NCBI GenBank assembly: GCA_900239685.1
Contig: OENT01000361.1
Coordinates: 62,001-126,000, forward strand
Length of the DNA: 64,000 bases
Direction: 5' to 3'
Source: Rotaria macrura
Lineage: Eukaryota > Rotifera > Eurotatoria > Philodinida > Philodinidae
Positions within the stretch are counted from its first letter, which is position 1. Each line of letters starts with the position of its first letter. This document shows, in pieces, positions 35,838 to 48,501 of this stretch. The notes beneath the pieces were generated by a model. The model had not been told where the DNA came from. It saw only the letters and a program-made list of their open reading frames with translations, and did no database searches. Position numbers and translations under genes: made by a program.

Positions 35838-36455
35838 ATGTCCGTCTACAGACTTTTCTACTTCAATATTCGAGCACGTGCTGAAATTTCTCGTTTAATC
35901 TTTGCTGCTGCTGGTCAACAATATGAAGATATTCGCTATGATCGAAATCAATGGTCGTCACATAACGCGGAGATGCCATTAGGTCAAATGCCTGTTCTCG
36001 AATTCAATGGAACGAAACTACCGCAATCACTCTCGATTGCACGTTTTCTTGCTAAGCAATTTCAATTGGCAGGCAGAGATAATTTTGAACAAGCAAAAGT
36101 TGATACTGTGGTTGATACTGTTCATGACGCTTTCATGAAATTTATGCCAATTCGTCGTGAAGAAGATGCAGCAAAGAAGAAAGAACTTTTTGAGAAATAT
36201 TTTGCTGATGAATTACCCAAACATTTACGAAATCTCGAGGTTTTAGGTAGACTATATGGAAATGGTGGTCCATTTTTTGTCGACAATCATTTAACGTGGG
36301 CAGATTTATATTTCTATGACATACTAGAGACTATTCTTCATGTTAATGGCAATTGTTTAAACAATAATTCATGGCTTAAACTAAATCGTGCCGAAGTTGA
36401 AAAACAACCGAGAATTGCAGAATATCTCAAAAATCGAACAAAATCAATATTCTAA
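35838..36455 (+). CDS. sigma-class glutathione S-transferase, copy 1
   Basis: An intronless 205-aa GST of the sigma/HPGDS type: thioredoxin-like N-domain (1-80) and helical C-domain (82-205). The catalytic Tyr is Y8 in YRLFYFN. W39 and the GSH-binding PLGQMPVLE (47-55) and PQS (62-64) are present. It is the most divergent of the four. The usual GRGRAE reads IRARAE, and position 43 is Asn where the others have Lys, which may weaken glutathione binding. Sigma GSTs conjugate electrophiles or isomerise prostaglandin H2. AATAAA at 36672-36677 is a candidate poly(A) signal. An acceptor-like AG lies 6 nt before ATG. Confidence 0.92.
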   Translation: MSVYRLFYFNIRARAEISRLIFAAAGQQYEDIRYDRNQWSSHNAEMPLGQMPVLEFNGTKLPQSLSIARFLAKQFQLAGRDNFEQAKVDTVVDTVHDAFMKFMPIRREEDAAKKKELFEKYFADELPKHLRNLEVLGRLYGNGGPFFVDNHLTWADLYFYDILETILHVNGNCLNNNSWLKLNRAEVEKQPRIAEYLKNRTKSIF

Positions 36456-38095
36456 AAACATGACAGTTGTTAAATACTCAGATGTTGTCTTTCTTTTATT
36501 TCTTCTCAATATATTATTATTCAAGGAGTCGTCGGTGATCTTTTTCTTATTTGTCTTGTTGTTTATCCGATGTTTTCATGATTTCTGCAGGATTTGTGTC
36601 GTCGTATGATCAAATTTCAATCGTAGAACAGCATTACATAAGCGTATTCTCTTTCAGCTGTCCAATATGAAAATAAATATTTGACTTGATTACGTTCTTA
36701 TTTTGTTAATGTATAGATAGCGTTAGAGCTTAGTCAGATAATATTTATGGCTGATAAATAAAATCGAATACAAATACACGTGTCCCTATTATGTCGACTA
36801 CTTCTTTCTATGAATGTATTTTCAGTTGAATCGCTGTTTTACTCAATCGACTAGGACGCCAGATTCATTCTTTCCTTAGAGAATGATATGATTAGTGATA
36901 TTTTGTCGAACTGTTACAAGACGTTGACATGCAAACAAACCATTACTATGTATGAATGCAAAGCATGATATTTTCATTTAATGGATTTTGTTTTCATTAC
37001 AGATAAGAGAACAATGAATTATGTGCCAATTATTCAATTTTAAATACTGAATATGTTATGGTGAATATAGGATAGTTTTATAACTCTCATCATCATTTTT
37101 CACACATATCCACAAACACATATGTCATAAAAAGCAGATCAATTTATAGACATCCAATTGAGTATGAACAAAATAAATATCCGATGTCTATCTCATATCA
37201 GTTTGATTTGCAATCCAATAGGAAAACCGATTCGAAGGATCTATTCATAAATCTTCATCAGATAATTTAAGGTTATAATAGCTTTCGTTTTGATCAACTT
37301 CTTAAAATAGATATCGATTAGATGTAAAAGCTCATGCGATTTATCTTCATGAGACTCGCATTGCATCCAATGAACAAACGACTCAATTCAATTTTCCATT
37401 TAATTTTCTGTTCACGCATATGAATCGATTGATTCTGGATCATTCGCACCGAACGTCTGTTCCTTCGTTTTATTATTGCATTTTTACGTAACTTCGATTT
37501 ATAACAATGCAGCATTTTATTTTGAAGAAGGAAAAAACAAGAACAATAGCTAAAGCCGATTCAAAGATTCAGTTAACAATGCACAGTTTGCAAATCAATT
37601 AAAGAACGCAATGAACGAATTCATTTAGTCTTTCACGAAGATAATCTTCAAGTGTTGAAGGTGAATTCAAAGAGTGAAAATCATTTCAAATAGTTCTCAC
37701 GTGAGTACGATGTTCATTGAGAATATAATGAACTCGAGTCTTCAGTGAGCGATATTCATCTTTTCATGATTTCATCTTCGTCTGACTTTTATCGTTCGAC
37801 TGTATTAATTGAGAAGACACATCGTACATAGAATGGTGTGATCAAATCTGATCATAGGTTATATTTTTTATTTTTGCTATTACACGAAATCAAACGACGT
37901 GCGCTAATATTATTATTTAGATCATCAGACTTTGATTCAACAAATGGAATCGAAGAAATGTACTTCCTTTGGTGGTACTTAGAAGTCTTCGAAATACGTC
38001 TTAATAATCAGACAAAGAAAACCTGAGAATCGCATAAGTAACTAAACATCTCACTTTCGATCTCTGTTTAAAATTGTTCGTAATAAAATTTATCT
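36456..38095. other. intergenic stretch between GST copies 1 and 2, part 1
   Basis: No gene recognised. The frames at 37318-37515 and 37838-38026 look like chance. Confidence 0.55.
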
Positions 38096-38103
38096 TTAGA
38101 CAT

Positions 38104-38241
38104 CAGAGGTGTTCATAGGTTGACTTCTTCGCACCCTGACCTATCCTGTTGAGAAAAAATTTAAAAATAAAAAGCACCCTGTTCTGCTCTGCTCTGCTCT
38201 GCTCTAGGGCAGGGTTAACCTAACCAGACGGCACACCTCTC
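38104..38241. mobile_element. hAT-like MITE of about 138 bp
   Basis: Starts CAGAGGTGT and ends ACACCTCTC, i.e. near-perfect terminal inverted repeats of the CAGRGGTG type seen in hAT transposons. The flanks are TTAGACAT (38096-38103) and GTAGACAT (38242-38249), a 7-of-8 match to an 8-bp target-site duplication, as hAT elements make. There is no coding capacity. Inside lies a (TCTGC)n tract (about 38182-38205) and two copies of GCACCCTG. Confidence 0.7.
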
Positions 38242-38249
38242 GTAGACAT

Positions 38250-39861
38250 TCAAAAGAAATTACATGTATATACATTGTAGCTCAAAAGTCGAGTACCACT
38301 TTCATCCATCGAATTATAAAGTAAAACTGCATAAACCCGATTTTCTTACGTTCAATACTTCTCTCAATTGATAGTGAGTTATTCAAGTGATGTACATATA
38401 TATTACTAAAAACTACCTAGGACCAATTGTGATGAATTGAACTATTTCGCTCTTGTCATGAAACAAATAAATATTAATATTCTCATAGCCAGTAATAGTA
38501 GCCATTGTATTGACAGTTGGTCACATAAGATGGCACCATCATGTTTTGATTTACTATCTTTCAAGAAGGAAAGTGAACGATTGAAAACAAGAAAAAGATC
38601 ACTCGATGTTATAGAATAACAATTCTGAACAAAAGAAAACATTTGAACATATATCTGAATCATGAGCACCCTCGTGTAAAATAAGCACTTTTCTACTCTA
38701 CATGCTACTCGTATTAAAGAAGTTTTACTCCATATACATATAGATCTACTACAAGACCTCTACTTTACAACATAGAAAAAAAAATGAAATTATTTTTGTG
38801 TGGTCTCAATTTACGAAGAAAACGTGTAAATAGAATTTTTCGTGCACATCATTTTACACGTCACTTTTGACTTTGATGAGATGAAATAGCTACGAACAAT
38901 TTCTATCGAACACAACTTTGCTAGATCCTATCGAATAAGTGAAAATGAAACTCATTTTTTTCTCTGTAGCTCATACAATATCGTAATTGAATAAGTGTCG
39001 GCTTATATTGAATAAGATAAAGTTAACGAAAAGAAACTAAACGTGAATTAACACATTTTTAAAGACTTTCTTTCAACTCGGACATCTTATGTAGAGTATA
39101 GCAGTACTTATTTTCGTCTCAAATATATCACATTGAAAGAATGAATATTGAATGAAAAATCTTACACTCTTCGATTACTGCATTCTGATCATATTCTTCA
39201 AGTAACATGCAAGAGAAGCTCAGCATTTCACTGATAGGTCTATGCTCAAGTATAATCGTATGAAAGCTACTGATCATAAATAGAAACTAATCCACTATAA
39301 AGATAAAATAGAAGAAAATATCTATCTTGTCTGCTATTCTAAAAATTAGTATTGGAAAAAAATCAACTGTCTCCTCTATGAAACCATTTCACTTATTCTG
39401 TTCTGTTGCTCCGTAACGATTCAGTGATTTGACGCAATGAACCGCATCTTTTTCAATGCAACTGATTCACCCAAATGATTATAACGATTTGTTCTTGTTC
39501 AGAATACAATTCGCTTTGTCGTTTCATTCATCTTTTATTGAATTGTAACAATTCGTTAAACTTTCAATTTATTCGCTTGTGGTTCTTTTTAACAATTATC
39601 ATTGAAAAAAGAACAAAATTTCAGTCCATTAAGAAATTCAGATGCGTGTGGTTCTTTAATATATAAAATGTGTCTTTCTCATAATGCTTGTGTTTTTCGC
39701 TGATTCAAATATACGTCCCTGACAAGAAGGCAAAAAAGAATAAACTTAACTAAATATGGATTCGCCCTAGTAACTTGCGTATCATATATAAATGCTATTC
39801 ATTTCATCGTAGCTGTTCTCATTCGTTCCTTCATCGTCACACTAATACATAATCATCAGAT
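38250..39861. other. intergenic stretch between GST copies 1 and 2, part 2
   Basis: No gene recognised. It ends with the promoter of GST copy 2, including TGACAAGAAGGCAAAAAA at 39720-39737. Confidence 0.55.
39720..39737 (+). promoter_or_regulatory. element shared upstream of GST copies 2 and 3
   Basis: TGACAAGAAGGCAAAAAA starts 142 bp before the ATG of copy 2. The corresponding TGACAAGGCAAAAA starts 141 bp before the ATG of copy 3. The copy 2 form has two extra A, which breaks the strict TGACnnnGC consensus. Confidence 0.4.
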
Positions 39862-40479
39862 ATGTCGTCGTATAAACTATACTACTTTAATGGCCGTGGC
39901 CGTGCAGAAGTTGCTCGTTTAATATTTGCTGCTGCTGGTCAACAATATGAAGATATCCGTTATGAAGAAAACGAGTGGCCGTCGCATAAAAGTGAAATGC
40001 CATTAGGTCAAGTGCCTGTTCTCGAATTCAACGGAAAGAAACTACCACAATCAGCAGCAATTACCCGTTTTCTTGCTAAACAATTTCAATTGGCTGGTCA
40101 AGATAGTTTTGCACAAGCAAAAGTCGATGCTGTCACTGATACAATTCATGACATGGTATCAAAACTTTTGGCCGCTCGTTATCCAGATGATGAAACAAAG
40201 AAAGAAGAAAAAATGAAACATTTCGTTTCAGAACTGATGCCCAAACATTTGAAAAATATTGAAACTTTAGGTAATCTGTATTCAGAGGGTGGTGCATTTT
40301 TTGTCGGTAATCATTTATCATGGGCAGATCTACTCTTCTACGATGTTGGCCAAAGCATGCTTCAATTAGATGCACATGCTTTAGATAATCATCCATGGTT
40401 ACAAAAAAATCGAGCTGAAGTCGAAAAACAACCCAAAGTCGCGGAATATCTCAAAAGCCGACCAGAAACACAATTTTAA
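39862..40479 (+). CDS. sigma-class glutathione S-transferase, copy 2
   Basis: Intronless, 205 aa, same layout as its neighbours. Catalytic Y8 ([13 protein letters not shown]), W39, K43, PLGQVPVLE and PQS are all present, so it should be active. The C-terminal half differs most ([16 protein letters not shown], and [12 protein letters not shown]), suggesting an altered electrophile pocket. The ATG follows an acceptor-like CATCAG by 2 nt. Confidence 0.93.
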   Translation: MSSYKLYYFNGRGRAEVARLIFAAAGQQYEDIRYEENEWPSHKSEMPLGQVPVLEFNGKKLPQSAAITRFLAKQFQLAGQDSFAQAKVDAVTDTIHDMVSKLLAARYPDDETKKEEKMKHFVSELMPKHLKNIETLGNLYSEGGAFFVGNHLSWADLLFYDVGQSMLQLDAHALDNHPWLQKNRAEVEKQPKVAEYLKSRPETQF

Positions 40480-41634
40480 GGAACATAATCGGACTACTGT
40501 TATAACCTAGCCTTTTTCTGTTTATTTTTTAGTCAGCTCTTGCCATGATTTAGACTCTAAACGAAATTTTACTTGATTTATTTTCATTATAGCAATTCCT
40601 TGTCTATTCTATCGCATAGTATGATGTTTGAGAAGAGCAGTACTTTTTTAATGTTATTTGTTATATGAATAATAATTAACTTTTAACTTGCCTATATTCT
40701 TACCATATCTCTACGTCTGTGTGTATCTAGAGAAGGCTACATCGTATTATAGAAAGTATAGAATTGAAATGGATGTTCTCTAACATCGTGTCACAGAATC
40801 AACACAGTCCATCAATAGTTCTTGTTTTTCGTCGTCATTCGGGATATAGAAAATTTCATCAAAAGCAAAAGATCAAAGTTTTAAGTTAATAAATAATCTG
40901 ACGTTTTTCGAAAATCTTGCTGTGCTGTTGATAATAAACCAATCGATAATGATAGCTGCTTCTTTTTTATATTAATATTCACTTCACAATCGGCAAATCT
41001 TTTTATTTCTGTAAACAACGATGTATTCCCGTTGAATGAAATGAGAATTGTTTTAAAGAATCAAATTACCATAGAAATTGTCCGAACCCTGTAGAATAAT
41101 CGGAAGCCATTGCGAAGCTGATAATTAAAAATCAGGCATTATTATGAAACAGCAACTCTTCGAATGTTTGCCCGTAGAAATAATTTCAAACTAATAATTG
41201 TAATGAAATAAATTCGTACAGGAGTAAAAATAAATGAAGTCATTCGATAGATTTGGTTTTCATAGAAAACTGTAGTACTAACAGCAGCCCGGCAAACTTA
41301 TGACTTCTGAATTCATGTAAAATATAAATAACAAATGAGATAACCATTGCGTGACGTTTGGACAACGAAGCAATCATTCTTGTAAAATACTCTTTCAAAC
41401 TATGAAATTTAGACTCGTTCTGTGTCGAATAGCATTGTGATGAGTTCTCATGAGTTCAAAGTATTATTATGTAGTATTACGAAGATTATCATCATCATTT
41501 ATTCTGGATATTTAAGGATGAAGGAAAAAAGAATGGATCAAATAAGTGAAATAGATGTATTTCAATATATTCGAATTGTCTTGATAACCTTCATGATATT
41601 AATATACCGAATGAATCATATAAAATTCTTTTCT
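40480..41634. other. intergenic stretch between GST copies 2 and 3
   Basis: AT-rich, no gene recognised. The 132-aa plus frame starting at 41422 runs through the copy 3 promoter and looks spurious. Confidence 0.55.
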
Positions 41635-41650
41635 CACGTTCTAGAACGTG
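41635..41650. promoter_or_regulatory. perfect palindrome with a heat-shock-element core
   Basis: CACGTTCTAGAACGTG is a perfect 16-bp palindrome. Its centre GTTCTAGAAC contains the inverted nGAAn units of a heat-shock element. It lies about 245 bp upstream of GST copy 3. Function is inferred from the motif only. Confidence 0.4.
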
Positions 41651-41751
41651 GACTCATTGTATACGTGTATATAGAAAACTATTCTTTCTCGATAGAAAAA
41701 TGCATTGTCATCGACTTTTTTCTTCTTGTTTCTGCCAGGCCGCTGCGCACC

Positions 41752-41761
41752 ATGACAAGGC
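41752..41761 (+). promoter_or_regulatory. antioxidant-response-element-like site
   Basis: ATGACAAGGC matches the ARE core RTGACnnnGC, the site used by CNC/Nrf2-type factors to induce GST genes. It lies about 140 bp upstream of the copy 3 ATG. A match this short could be chance, but position and gene type fit. Confidence 0.4.
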
Positions 41762-41866
41762 AAAAATTGGTTAACCGCGTACGTGTACGTGTATGCCGTA
41801 CTTTTTCTTCTCTCCTATAAATACTAGATCATGTGCTACATGTTCACTTTATTCTTCTCATCATAA

Positions 41867-42470
<604 letters not shown>

Positions 42471-43994
42471 CAAAATCATACTGAGAAACGAACATTAATA
42501 GATTAAGATTTTGTCCTATTGTTCTTCGGATGTATTTCAGAGTTGTATTATGTATGACTAATTCATCATTCAATCTTTCATTATTTTAATAAATCTTGTA
42601 ACTTAGCTTCATTTATCAAGCATCACATAAAACGATACGTCGTGAAATAAACACTTAACTTTTAAAAATCAAACATAAAACACAGTAGACCAACAATATT
42701 TTCGTATAGTATGAATATTCATCATTGACGAGTGAATTTCATGTTGCTTTCAACAACGATGTCTAAAACTGCTTTCTCAAAACGAGGAAGCTTTTGTTTT
42801 TTTAACATTTATTGTAATGTGCCTTATACTGGTTGACATGTTCAAACGTAAGAAAAAAAGAAGAAAGAAGAAAAAGAACAAGTACTAACGAAAGAGAAAT
42901 GAAGAAATAAAGAGGTACATCAGTGATGTTTATAATTGTCATTCAAACAAACAAAATAAGAGAAGAAGTAAAAATAACGTAGAAGTATCATTTCTTTATA
43001 ACATACAAGATAGATGATATGGCAACGTTACATAGAATAAAAAGATAATAATATGATTAACAGATACATATTTTATGAATACATAGGGGATAGAGAGACA
43101 TCTATTGTTATAAAACTTCATTTGTCCGTTTTAAAGCCTAATGAGTAAACATTTAAGATTAAAGTAAAAAATATTTATAGATAAACATGTTCAAACAATA
43201 TGTTGATTTTTTAAATATTTCATGTTGCGGTGTGTGATTTATCTGGAATTTTAACCAATCTTCTTTACTATGTTTTACTCTTTCTATTAGCCTATTTAAG
43301 AACGAGGAAGCTATAATTTTATTTGTACTACTTACTTTGGTGAGTATCACATACTCCGATACTGTTTTTTTGTAACGAGGTGTGTAAAAAGGTATCGTGT
43401 CTATCGATGTGTTATCAAAATCGAGCAAAATCCTCGAGAATCGAAAGTGTGTGATAAGAAAATAAAGTCCTTCGAATCTCATATTGAATTCTATAAATAT
43501 CTCCTATCGATAACATGAAACGTAAATAATCCTTCCATGAGAAAATGACTATAGTTGTCACATTGCTAGTCTATAGTGAACTTGAGATTAACAAGGCAAA
43601 TATAAGGATCAATGCTACGATATTCAAGTTATTATCATCAAAAGGTGACTATTAAATGGCTGTACAGGACTTCAAAAGAACGAATGTAAAACTAAATTCA
43701 AGCTTGTTTTTTTCTTTTTCTACCTTATTTTTATCTTTAGAAGAAAAATGAATATATTTAGCTTTACATTTAGAGAAGCAAATATTGTTTATTGACTGAA
43801 TTGTTTTTCTTTTGCTAGGTGCAAGTAAGCACAATTTGATGTTTCTTCTTCTCACTCGTCTTAAGTATTTTTCGATGATAGTAGATCATAACACGGTTGC
43901 GAATTTTTAAATAGACTCATATAAAATACTCTCCTTCCCTTGTTATCTATTTTCTTTATTTTACTTATTTCAGTTAAATTTAAAAACCACCTCA
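42471..43994. other. intergenic stretch between GST copies 3 and 4
   Basis: No gene recognised. The minus frame at 43159-43482 (107 aa) has no domain. The flanks of copies 3 and 4 are not obviously alike despite their near-identical coding regions. Confidence 0.55.
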
Positions 43995-44612
43995 ATGTCC
44001 ACATATAAGCTTTACTATTTTAACGGACGTGGTCGTGCTGAAGTTTCTCGTTTAATATTTGCTGCTGCTGGACAACAATATGAAGATATCCGTTATGAAC
44101 GTGATCAATGGCCATCCCATAAAAGTGAAATGCCATTAGGTCAAATGCCTGTTCTTGAAATCGATGGAACGAAATTACCTCAATCAACAACAATTGCACG
44201 TTTTCTTGCTAAACAATTTCAATTAGCTGGCAAAGATAATTTGGAACAAGCTAAAGCCGATGCTGTTGTTGATACAATTAATGATCTAGTAGCGAAATTT
44301 CTTCCAGTTTTTTTGGAGAGCGATGAAGAAAAAAAGAAAGAACTTCTTCAGAAATTCCTCGCGGAAGAATTGCCAAAACATTTACATAACCTTGAAGTTT
44401 TAGGTAAACTGTATGGTAATGGTGGTGCATTCTTTGTTGGTAACCATTTAACATGGGCAGATCTTCTCTTCCATGATATCGGATATGTTTTTCTTCAATT
44501 GGATGCACATGCTTTAGATAATCATGCATGGTTACAACAAAATCGGGCTGAAGTTGAGAAACAACCGAAAATAGCTGAATATCTCAAGAATCGACCACAG
44601 ACTCTAATGTAA
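43995..44612 (+). CDS. sigma-class glutathione S-transferase, copy 4
   Basis: Intronless, 205 aa. Y8, R14, W39, K43, PLGQMPVLE (47-55) and PQS (62-64) are all present; expected active. Differences from copy 3 are few and clustered around residues 97-107 ([14 protein letters not shown] here) and the last residues (PQTLM here). ATG lies 23 nt after an acceptor-like ATTTCAG, consistent with a spliced or trans-spliced 5' leader. Confidence 0.93.
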   Translation: MSTYKLYYFNGRGRAEVSRLIFAAAGQQYEDIRYERDQWPSHKSEMPLGQMPVLEIDGTKLPQSTTIARFLAKQFQLAGKDNLEQAKADAVVDTINDLVAKFLPVFLESDEEKKKELLQKFLAEELPKHLHNLEVLGKLYGNGGAFFVGNHLTWADLLFHDIGYVFLQLDAHALDNHAWLQQNRAEVEKQPKIAEYLKNRPQTLM

Positions 44613-47157
44613 AAACCGAAAACCAGAGAAGAATGATAAGATGATGAATATTCTTTTGCAAAGTTTTTATCATAAATATTTAACATCATGATGTCATCAA
44701 TTTCTCTCTTTTTTTTATGGAATATTTTCTGATTAAGAATGTTTTCGCAATATTCTAACATGCAAGTGTATATCAGATGTATCATACATCATCTTCTTTT
44801 GTTAGAAGAACGGTCAAGTAAATAACTGCGGATGTACGTGAAGAGCCTAGTTTTGTGTCAGCTCTAATGCTTACGTAGTTTTTGATTTTTGTTTTTACGA
44901 AGAACATTCATGGACTCGTAGGTTGCTAGAATCAAGTAGTATTATCATGAACGAGTACCAATTGTAGGAAAACAATTGTTCTTTCTATTATTATATAGTT
45001 CTTGTCATAGACTTGATTGAGTCATCAGATTACGAGAGATTCATTAAATCTGTCTCGAGTTTTGTGATCAGTAAGGGATATATTATGTCAACTACTTAAT
45101 TATTTTTTATTTCTAAAAGCAACTTATTATTGCTGCCATCGAAAAATCCGTATATAAGAATTAAAACCGTGAAATTTCGAGCTTTCAATGTATTTCGAAT
45201 GCTGCACGCTATATTAAAAAGCTTTCATATCCCTGGTGAACTTGAAACAGTCATTTTTAAGAATTAATATCAGATTCGTCAATAATCGATTCGACATTGA
45301 AATTTCAGCAATGATATCTTTTATTAAACCAATGCATTTTATTTGAACTATGAAGAACTTGATCGTTTAGTTTAAAGAACACTAGACAAGTATTATGATT
45401 CATATTGCAGAGTGGTAAAGATTTTTCTTCCTATTGACGTAATCAATAAACTGATGAGAAAAAATTGAAGCGAACAAACGAAACTTATCATTAAAGTGCA
45501 TTCAAGAACTATATGCTGGGAGAACTCAAAAGTTCAACGACAAGTAACACCGCCACATGTTAGAGTAGACCTAATCATTGGCTGATGCCAGAACTACTGA
45601 TTACAGAATGTATTTTTATCCAGATAATAATACAAAATTGAAAAGAGAAAAGAAACGATAGCCTTTAATTAATCGGATTGTTCACTGGTCATAAATCAGT
45701 TTATGACAAATTTCTTATCTTTCAAGTTATCGGAGCGAAATCAACTAAATTTCATTTATTTATACACTATCATTGATAATGAACATCATCCTTTCCTTTT
45801 GTCACCATTTGGTTGGTATGCGTTGACATGTAATTTCGAACAATAACGAAATGAAACTCGACAGTAGCTCTAGTTTTCAGTTAACGAAAGATTCTATTCT
45901 CGACTATTGTAGCCTTATGTAAAGTAACTTGTTTGAGGATCATAGCAGTGTTGTAAACATGCTCTCTACTGCAGGAAGGTGAATGTCTTTCTTAATATCG
46001 GAAAGGAAAATTATGTACATTTGAAAACATCGAAGTCCAGTTTTCGTCACAGATGCTGAAATATCTCTAACAAAGAAACGAATTTTACAGATCTTGCCAA
46101 AGTGATATTATTTTGAATAAGTTATGAATTACTCAAAATTAAAAACCAGAAAAGAATTTATGTTTTGGGTCATCGATCTTTCTATACAGTTAAAGAAAAA
46201 ACAATATCAACCTGTTTTCTTCCTACCTAGAGAAGTATTAAGAACTTTGTAGATAAGCTGAGTTCACGAAGAGAACAATGTGGTTTTTTATCTATAAAAT
46301 GATGGGTACATAGCACAACTTGTTCACCATCGATATAAACAAGAATGAGATGAATAAACGTTTGTTTTACAAAACGATATAGAAATTTAATTGAATATTC
46401 AGTAATGAAATTTCTTAAAACTTTGGGTTCTGGAGAAAATTGATGAATCTTCAAAATTTTTCTCTCCAATAAAAGCCCTTGACGTAGCTGTAAGATAAAT
46501 AATTGTCATCCTATTCAGCAGAGAAAAATATCATTCTTCCATGTGGCATACTATTTAGATGTATGATTGTGTTTCAATCACTCTTTTTTTGATAACAATA
46601 CTTCTCTCTTCAATAACATGTAAACGGATATCGTCAAATGGTGTAGACGAAAATCAATTGATTAGAGGAGACTCACTGATTTTTGCTTATATTCGTATCG
46701 AAAAATATTCTAAGAAAGTAATTGAGATCAGTGTATTAAGCGATCTTATCAATTGATTATTATTACGTCAAACTTCATAAATATAAAATTGAAGTAGCTT
46801 CATTCAGATTTACTGTTGGTCATGGATAGTCTTAAAACATTAAGTAGCATCTACAATTTCGCATCTACAAAGCAACCGAAGTTATGACTCCTGAAGAAGC
46901 TTTCCTCCCTTGGCTACAATCAAGCACATCACCAAAAATTGCACATGCACCTACTATTTTAATAATAAATCATCAATATATGTCCACTCCACTTTGTTGA
47001 TAACCTTTTATGTTATGCTTTCTAAGGATGGACATGCTGGCTACAACTGATTCGACTCAAAATGATGAAAGTGCACATGATAATAATGATTGTAATCTCT
47101 AAAAAAAACAAAAAATAAGTACACTAACAAACCTTTCTAAGTTTAACAGGAGTTACG
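44613..47157. other. gene-poor stretch after the GST cluster
   Basis: No firm gene. A 65-aa plus frame at 46559-46756 begins with a signal-peptide-like hydrophobic run, and 46870-46990 reads MTPEEAFLPWLQSSTSP in one frame. Neither can be joined into a consistent gene. Confidence 0.45.
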
Positions 47158-47198
47158 GAACTTGAATTGGTTCTTCCAGTAGGTATACTAGCGAAACT

Positions 47199-47342
47199 TT
47201 TGCTGCGAAGGCATTTTAAGATGAGTATAACGAGAAAAAGTTTAATATCAAATCATAGATGACTCGTTTCGAACCTGTATGGTTTCGTACTTTGATACCG
47301 AACCGTTTTTCGTCTTATCGATCTTAAAATGCCTTCATAAAA
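47199..47342. repeat. inverted repeat with a 16-bp perfect core
   Basis: GAAGGCATTTTAAGAT (47207-47222) is the exact reverse complement of 47321-47336. Weaker complementarity extends the arms to about 55 bp each (47199-47252 and 47288-47342) around a loop of about 35 bp. A GAACTTGAA...GGTTC...CCAGT word recurs directly at 47158 and 47363, just outside. This is probably a decayed MITE. Confidence 0.55.
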
Positions 47343-48501
47343 GAGGTTCCATAGTCTTTGCTGAACTTGAACAAGGTTCACCAGTGTAAATATTTTTTAG
47401 AGGGTAATACTCAGAGAAGACCTGCTGCTAATCATAGATGTTTTTCATAATGAATTTACTTTAACATCTTGAAGCCATCTGTAATTCGTTTGATAAATAC
47501 AATTTTATAAAAATTAATAGGAAGAAATAAAACATGAATAGAAATAAGTGATGGTACTCATTCATCTACATTAAAATAAATTCTTCGCATGAGTTTTTAT
47601 GATACTCCAAGTAGGAAAAATATACTGGATATGATGATTCTCGACAGTTCAAATTTAATGATACTATTGACTACACGAAACGACAGACCAGTGGTGATTC
47701 TAGATAGTCTTTATATTAAATATTTTTCTTCGCTTTTTATTTAAGTTATTCAAAAACTGCCTACAGTCTTGTGACTGTGGCGTGGAAACAATCATCAGTA
47801 GGATATTTGATTTAAAGTTGAAATCTTCGATAGTCTGTTTTTCAATAATTCGTAGTAATAAAACGTATCCATCATTCAATCAACATAATAGACATGCTTC
47901 GTTACGTTTAACAGTCGAGACGTTTGTTGTTGAGGTGTAGTTGATACGCATTAGGATTCATTATTTAGTATTCAATTTAATATTCCATTAAATGTAAGAG
48001 ATCATAAATAAATGTATGAATCGTTATCGTTTATTTACATAGTAAGAATAGTGCGCCTCGAATGCTCTTGAACTCGATCTATTCAATAAGAAAGCATATG
48101 ATTAATAGTTTTTATCTCAAACAATTTATGCATATGCGTTTACTATTTTGCACTTCTTTCATTATAAAGATAAGGTCCATCGCCAAGTAAACATGAATTT
48201 ATCTATAAAACAATCATCTCTCACTTAGTAGACAAACATATTATATAATCAATGTGAGGGTCGATCTATTCCGGTTATCGATTCTCTACAAAAGAGAAAT
48301 ATACATAGACGACAAAAGCGAAAGCGAAAGGAACAGAAAGAGAGAGAGCAAAAAAAAGCAAATGACGCAGATAAATATATGCATATATATATATGCAGTT
48401 GCGAACAAGACTCAGCTTCATTTTTTCTATATCGAAGTGTTGACAAGCGTGTATACATCGTTCTCTATTGATATAAAATCTATCATACTTATTGAATATT
48501 C
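47343..48501. other. intergenic stretch and promoter region of the secreted-protein gene
   Basis: No gene seen. A purine-rich tract (48300-48358) and an alternating AT segment with TATGCATATATATATATGCA (48376-48398) lie 100-200 bp upstream of the next start. GATATAAAAT at about 48470 could serve as a TATA box. Confidence 0.5.

Noticed and set aside
41422..41820. 132-aa frame before GST copy 3
   Set aside because: It runs through the promoter region with the ARE- and HSE-like sites and has no protein-like features.
46559..47100. Signal-peptide-like frame (46559-46756), the stretch MTPEEAFLPWLQSSTSP (from 46884), and a short tail at 47029-47101
   Set aside because: Several splice combinations were tried by eye and none joined the pieces without stops; possibly relics, but not supportable as a gene.
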